DNA of 64,000 bases from assembly GCF_024345855.1 (NCBI RefSeq), contig NZ_JAGQBX010000002.1, forward strand, positions 49,867-113,866, read 5' to 3'. The notes below the pieces were generated by a model. The model saw only the letters and a list, made by a program, of their open reading frames with translations, searched no databases and was not told the DNA's origin. Below are positions 61,170-64,000 of this stretch, piece after piece. The stretch is from Synechococcus sp. GreenBA-s (GTDB lineage Bacteria; Cyanobacteriota; Cyanobacteriia; PCC-6307; Cyanobiaceae). Numbering within the stretch: position 1 is the stretch's first letter; the number at the start of each line of letters is the position of its first letter. The translations under genes and the position numbers were made by a program.

Positions 61170-63026
61170 ATGCCACGGCGCCCCGCCAACTCCAACCAGC
61201 CCCGGCCGACCCCGCTCGGCCCCACGGCACCCCGCCGGCGTCCTGGAACCCCCGGGGCCCAGCCCGCCGCTGAGGCCGACGCGGGCCTGGCCCCGGTCCG
61301 GGCCTTCAGCAAGGTGCTGCGCCAGCGGGAACTGGCCCAGGCCGCCCGCCAGGGGGGCAGCCGTCCCCGCCAACGCCGCAATCCGGCCGCCGAGGCCCTG
61401 CGCTCCAGCGTGGCCGAGGTCCGGGCCGCGGGCCAGGCCGCCAGCCCGGTTCTCCTCAGCCCAGTGGTCCCCAGCCCGGTGGGCGCCGGCACTGCGGCCA
61501 CGGCCGCCGCTGCATCGCCGCTGACCAGCCGCCCCGCCGCCGCTGGCCCGGCAGGCCGCCGGGTGCGGCCCGTGGCGGCCCAGGTGATCCGCACGGCGGC
61601 CCGTGCCAACGCCGCCGCCGGGAGCCTCCACCCCCTCAGCCAGCCCGCCGCCAACGCCGCCCTGCGCGCCTACGAAGAGCGCATCAAGGGCGCCTTCGAT
61701 CGGATCGTGCCTGTGCTGAAGCGGCTCTCGGCCCTGCAGCACGAACCCGACTTCGTGGCCCAGGCCCAACGCCTGGCCCAGGCCGAACTGGGCTACGCGC
61801 TGCCGCTGCCGATCCTCGAGACCGCCTGGACCAGCCAGCTGGACATGCGCAGCCTCTACGCCTGGTGCGTGTTCGAGGCCTATGAGCAGACCAGCATCAG
61901 CTTCTTCGAGGCCGACCCCCTGGCGGCCGAAGCCGGCAGCCCTGACGCCGAGGCCTTCGAGGCCTTCCTGCTCGACTGCGGGTTCCACCTGCTGGATGTG
62001 ACCCCCTGCGCCGATGGGCGCCTGGCCCACGCCATCGCCTACGCCCTGCGGCTGCCCTTCAGCGCCGTGCGGCGGCGGCCCCATGCCGGCGCCATGTTCG
62101 ACGTGGAAAACACGGTGGACCGCTGGGTGAAGACCGAGCACCGCCGCTACCGCGAGGCGATCCCCAACCCCGCCCACGCCGACACCCGCTACCTCAAGAC
62201 CGTCGTCTACCACTTCAGCTCGGTGGACCCCTGCCACGAGGGCTGCGCCGCCCACGGCAGCGACGACAAGGCGGCGGCGGCCCAGGGCCTGCAGCGCCTC
62301 CAGGACTTCCAGCAGGCCGTGGAGAACAGCTTCTGCTGCGGCGCCTCGGTGGATCTGCTGCTGATCGGCATGGACACCGACACCGACGCGATCCGGGTGC
62401 ATGTGCCGGGCCGCGACGGCCGGACCGACCTGGCCCACTGGCTCGATGCCCGGGAGGTCTACGAGGCCACGCGCCAGCTCAGCCCCGAGGCGGGCCGCGA
62501 GCGGATCGAGCAGATGGTGGTCCAGGCCGCCGCCAGCCCGGATCCGGGCATGGTGCGGCTGATCGCCCGCCTGATCGAGCACAACCTCTCCCAGATCGAC
62601 TACGTACGCCAGTACCACGGCGGCCACTACGCCGACGCGGGCCATGCCGAGCGCTTCATCGGCGTGGGCATCGGCTTCAAGGAGATCCACCTGCGCAACC
62701 TCACCTACTTCGCCCACATGGACACGGTCGAGGAGGGTGCGCCCGACCTCGACGTGGGGGTCAAGATCTTCAAGGGCCTGAATGTGTCGCGGGGCCTGCC
62801 GATCCCGGTGGTGCTCCGCTTCGACTACCACGGGGCCGTCCCCGGGGCCAGGGAGCGGGCGATCCGCCACTGTGAGCGGGTCCAGGCCGCGATCGAGAGC
62901 CGCTATGCGGAGCTCTGCGGCCAGGGATTGCTGCACACCCTGCTCACCATTCGCGACCGTGACCGTCCGGTTCCGGCCGAGACGGTGAGCTCGTCCATCA
63001 CGTTCAACACCGGAGGGGGACACTGA
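61170..63026 (+). CDS. csoS3: Carboxysomal beta-carbonic anhydrase CsoSCA (CsoS3)
   Basis: This 618-residue enzyme has a disordered Pro/Ala-rich N-terminus (about 1-165), which in this family tethers to RuBisCO. A helical domain and the catalytic half follow. The zinc ligands are C280 in CADGR with D282 and R284, H348 in VVYHFSS and C359 in HEGCAAHG. It dehydrates bicarbonate to CO2 beside RuBisCO. It lies 12 bases after csoS2, and its stop overlaps csoS4A in TGATG. Confidence 0.95.
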   Translation: MPRRPANSNQPRPTPLGPTAPRRRPGTPGAQPAAEADAGLAPVRAFSKVLRQRELAQAARQGGSRPRQRRNPAAEALRSSVAEVRAAGQAASPVLLSPVVPSPVGAGTAATAAAASPLTSRPAAAGPAGRRVRPVAAQVIRTAARANAAAGSLHPLSQPAANAALRAYEERIKGAFDRIVPVLKRLSALQHEPDFVAQAQRLAQAELGYALPLPILETAWTSQLDMRSLYAWCVFEAYEQTSISFFEADPLAAEAGSPDAEAFEAFLLDCGFHLLDVTPCADGRLAHAIAYALRLPFSAVRRRPHAGAMFDVENTVDRWVKTEHRRYREAIPNPAHADTRYLKTVVYHFSSVDPCHEGCAAHGSDDKAAAAQGLQRLQDFQQAVENSFCCGASVDLLLIGMDTDTDAIRVHVPGRDGRTDLAHWLDAREVYEATRQLSPEAGRERIEQMVVQAAASPDPGMVRLIARLIEHNLSQIDYVRQYHGGHYADAGHAERFIGVGIGFKEIHLRNLTYFAHMDTVEEGAPDLDVGVKIFKGLNVSRGLPIPVVLRFDYHGAVPGARERAIRHCERVQAAIESRYAELCGQGLLHTLLTIRDRDRPVPAETVSSSITFNTGGGH

Positions 63027-63337
63027 TGTTGATCTGCAAAGTCATCAAGCCGCTGGTCTCCACCAATCGCATCGCCGATTTCCAGCACAAGCACCTGCAG
63101 GTGGTGCTCGACGGCAGCACCCAGAAGGTGGCCGTCGATGCCGTGGGCTGCATCCCCGGCGACTGGGTGATCTGCGTGGGCAGCTCGGCGGCCCGCGAAG
63201 CCGCCGGCAGCAAGTCGTATCCCAGCGACCTGACGATCGTGGGAATCATCGACCACTGGGATCCCGACGCCGCCAAGGCCATGGCGGCTGGCAACAGCTC
63301 CCCGGCGGGTAACCCGCCGGCAGGAGGTGCCAAGTAA
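63026..63337 (+). CDS. csoS4A: Carboxysome vertex pentamer protein CsoS4A
   Basis: This 103-residue EutN/CcmL-family protein has KVIKPLVSTNRIADFQHKHLQVV, DAVGCIPGDWVICVGSSAAR and DLTIVGIIDHW. It forms pentamers capping the icosahedral vertices. The ATG shares one base with the csoS3 stop, and the TAA stop shares a base with csoS4B. It has a C-terminal Pro/Gly-rich tail. Confidence 0.95.
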   Translation: MLICKVIKPLVSTNRIADFQHKHLQVVLDGSTQKVAVDAVGCIPGDWVICVGSSAAREAAGSKSYPSDLTIVGIIDHWDPDAAKAMAAGNSSPAGNPPAGGAK

Positions 63338-63588
63338 TGGAGATCATGCAGGTGATGGGCTCACTCGTCTGCACCCAGCGGGTGGCAGGCTTCGCCCACC
63401 TGAACCTGCGGGTGCTGCGCACCCCCAAGGGCAAGCTCAGCGTCGCCTGCGATCCGGTGGGTGCCTCCCCCGGTAACTGGGTGTTCACCGCCAGCGGGTC
63501 CGCCGCCCGCTTCGCCACCGGAAAGCCGGATCTGTTCACCGACCTGACCATCGCCGGCATCATCGACCACTGGTCGCCGGACGGCTGA
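63337..63588 (+). CDS. csoS4B: Carboxysome vertex pentamer protein CsoS4B
   Basis: This 83-residue paralogue of CsoS4A has MQVMGSLVCTQRVAGFAHLNLRVL, DPVGASPGNWVFTASGSAAR and DLTIAGIIDHW. It forms the second vertex pentamer. It starts in the TAATG overlap with csoS4A, which indicates coupled translation. Confidence 0.95.
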   Translation: MEIMQVMGSLVCTQRVAGFAHLNLRVLRTPKGKLSVACDPVGASPGNWVFTASGSAARFATGKPDLFTDLTIAGIIDHWSPDG

Positions 63589-63656
63589 GGCCCGGATCAC
63601 TACCCCCGATCATCCCTCCAGGTCTTCGCCCTCCCTCGCCTGCATCCCTCCCTGCC

Positions 63657-64000
63657 ATGGCCACCCCCCGCTCCCGACCCTCCAACACCAGCGCAAGCCG
63701 GGCCAGCGGCACCAAACCCACGGCTGCGGCAAAGCCCACGTCTTCGGCAAACCCCGCTACTGCGGCAAAGCCCACAGCCGCGGCCGGTGCGCCTGCGGCC
63801 CAGCCCGCCGGGGCAGCGGCCGCCACGCCGGGGGCGCCGGTGGCCAAGCCGGCCGAACCACCGGTGGTGACACCGGAGGTGGCCAGCCCCGCCCCGGCTC
63901 CCGCCACCAAGGCCCCGCCCGCGGCGGCTCCCACCAGCCCCGTGGTGACCACCACCGCCACCACGGTGAGCCGCTCGGCTCCGGCCCGGGGCCCCCCCCC
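63657..64000 (+). CDS. Partial gene after csoS4B with Ala/Pro/Lys-rich N-terminus (possible csoS1E)
   Basis: The frame from the ATG at 63657 runs open to the window end and encodes a low-complexity N-terminus rich in Ala, Pro, Lys and Thr, with repeated AAKPT-type units. No folded domain is visible yet. In related alpha-cyanobacteria a shell protein with a long disordered N-terminus (CsoS1E) can follow csoS4B, so this is the best guess. Sequence beyond 64000 would decide it. Confidence 0.45.
   Translation, partial: MATPRSRPSNTSASRASGTKPTAAAKPTSSANPATAAKPTAAAGAPAAQPAGAAAATPGAPVAKPAEPPVVTPEVASPAPAPATKAPPAAAPTSPVVTTTATTVSRSAPARGPP

Noticed and set aside
58653..63023. A minus-strand ORF of 1456 codons antisense to csoS2 and csoS3
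   Set aside because: It is a GC-rich shadow frame opposite clearly coding genes; it is Gly/Ala-rich and has no domain.
63950..64000. C-rich run at the right end as a possible assembly break
   Set aside because: The window simply ends here; a short C-run in a GC-rich low-complexity gene does not show a break.

Overview
The window is a GC-rich chromosomal segment from an alpha-cyanobacterium of the Cyanobium/Synechococcus type. The evidence is a form IA RuBisCO inside a cso-type carboxysome operon (csoS1, rbcL, rbcS, csoS2, csoS3/csoSCA, csoS4A, csoS4B), csoS1D, an NdhF4/NdhD4/ChpX CO2-uptake module and SbtA/SbtB. No rRNA, tRNA, CRISPR array or insertion sequence was seen.

Layout. 1-13.0 kb is mixed housekeeping and accessory sequence: a partial M48 peptidase, a nitroreductase, PilZ, CsbD and small membrane proteins, a same-strand set of AAA ATPase, PIN nuclease, RNA ligase and HicB-like protein, hydrolases, a GH3 glycosidase, a MarC protein and a PAS-GGDEF protein. 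13.1-19.1 kb (minus strand) is a tightly coupled operon for an alternative terminal oxidase: two DUF2231 membrane proteins, then CtaC without CuA ligands, CtaD, CtaE and a GMC flavoprotein. 19.2-29.2 kb carries two cation/proton antiporters, each preceded by a near-identical 52-residue microprotein. It also has a group 2 sigma factor with a DUF6671 gene, sbtA-sbtB, a PsiE-like protein, and a second DUF6671 gene next to a decayed sigma-factor remnant.

29.5-38.5 kb holds a Crp-type regulator and a cmpABCD-like ABC bicarbonate transporter. Directly after cmpD lies a 917-residue membrane iron-sulfur protein with a cyclic-nucleotide-binding-like C-terminus. 38.5-42.6 kb has bioA, an AraC-type regulator, a PliI-like lysozyme inhibitor, a small secreted protein and a fasciclin protein. 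42.7-47.4 kb is ndhF4-ndhD4-chpX. 48.3 kb starts csoS1D. 49.1-53.7 kb is a translationally coupled signalling operon: a heme c plus LOV sensor, a diguanylate cyclase and an EAL protein. It is followed by a HAM1 pyrophosphatase, a second sbtA/sbtB-like pair, and the carboxysome operon, which runs off the right end.

From 26 kb onward the window is largely a CO2-concentrating supercluster. SbtA and the Cmp transporter import bicarbonate, NDH-1MS' converts CO2 to bicarbonate, and the carboxysome dehydrates it next to RuBisCO. Regulatory genes (PII-like SbtB proteins, Crp and AraC types, the LOV/heme/c-di-GMP set) are interspersed. The most unusual items are the 917-residue FeS/cNMP-like fusion after cmpD, the LOV-heme c-di-GMP operon between carboxysome genes, and the ATPase-PIN-RNA ligase cassette.
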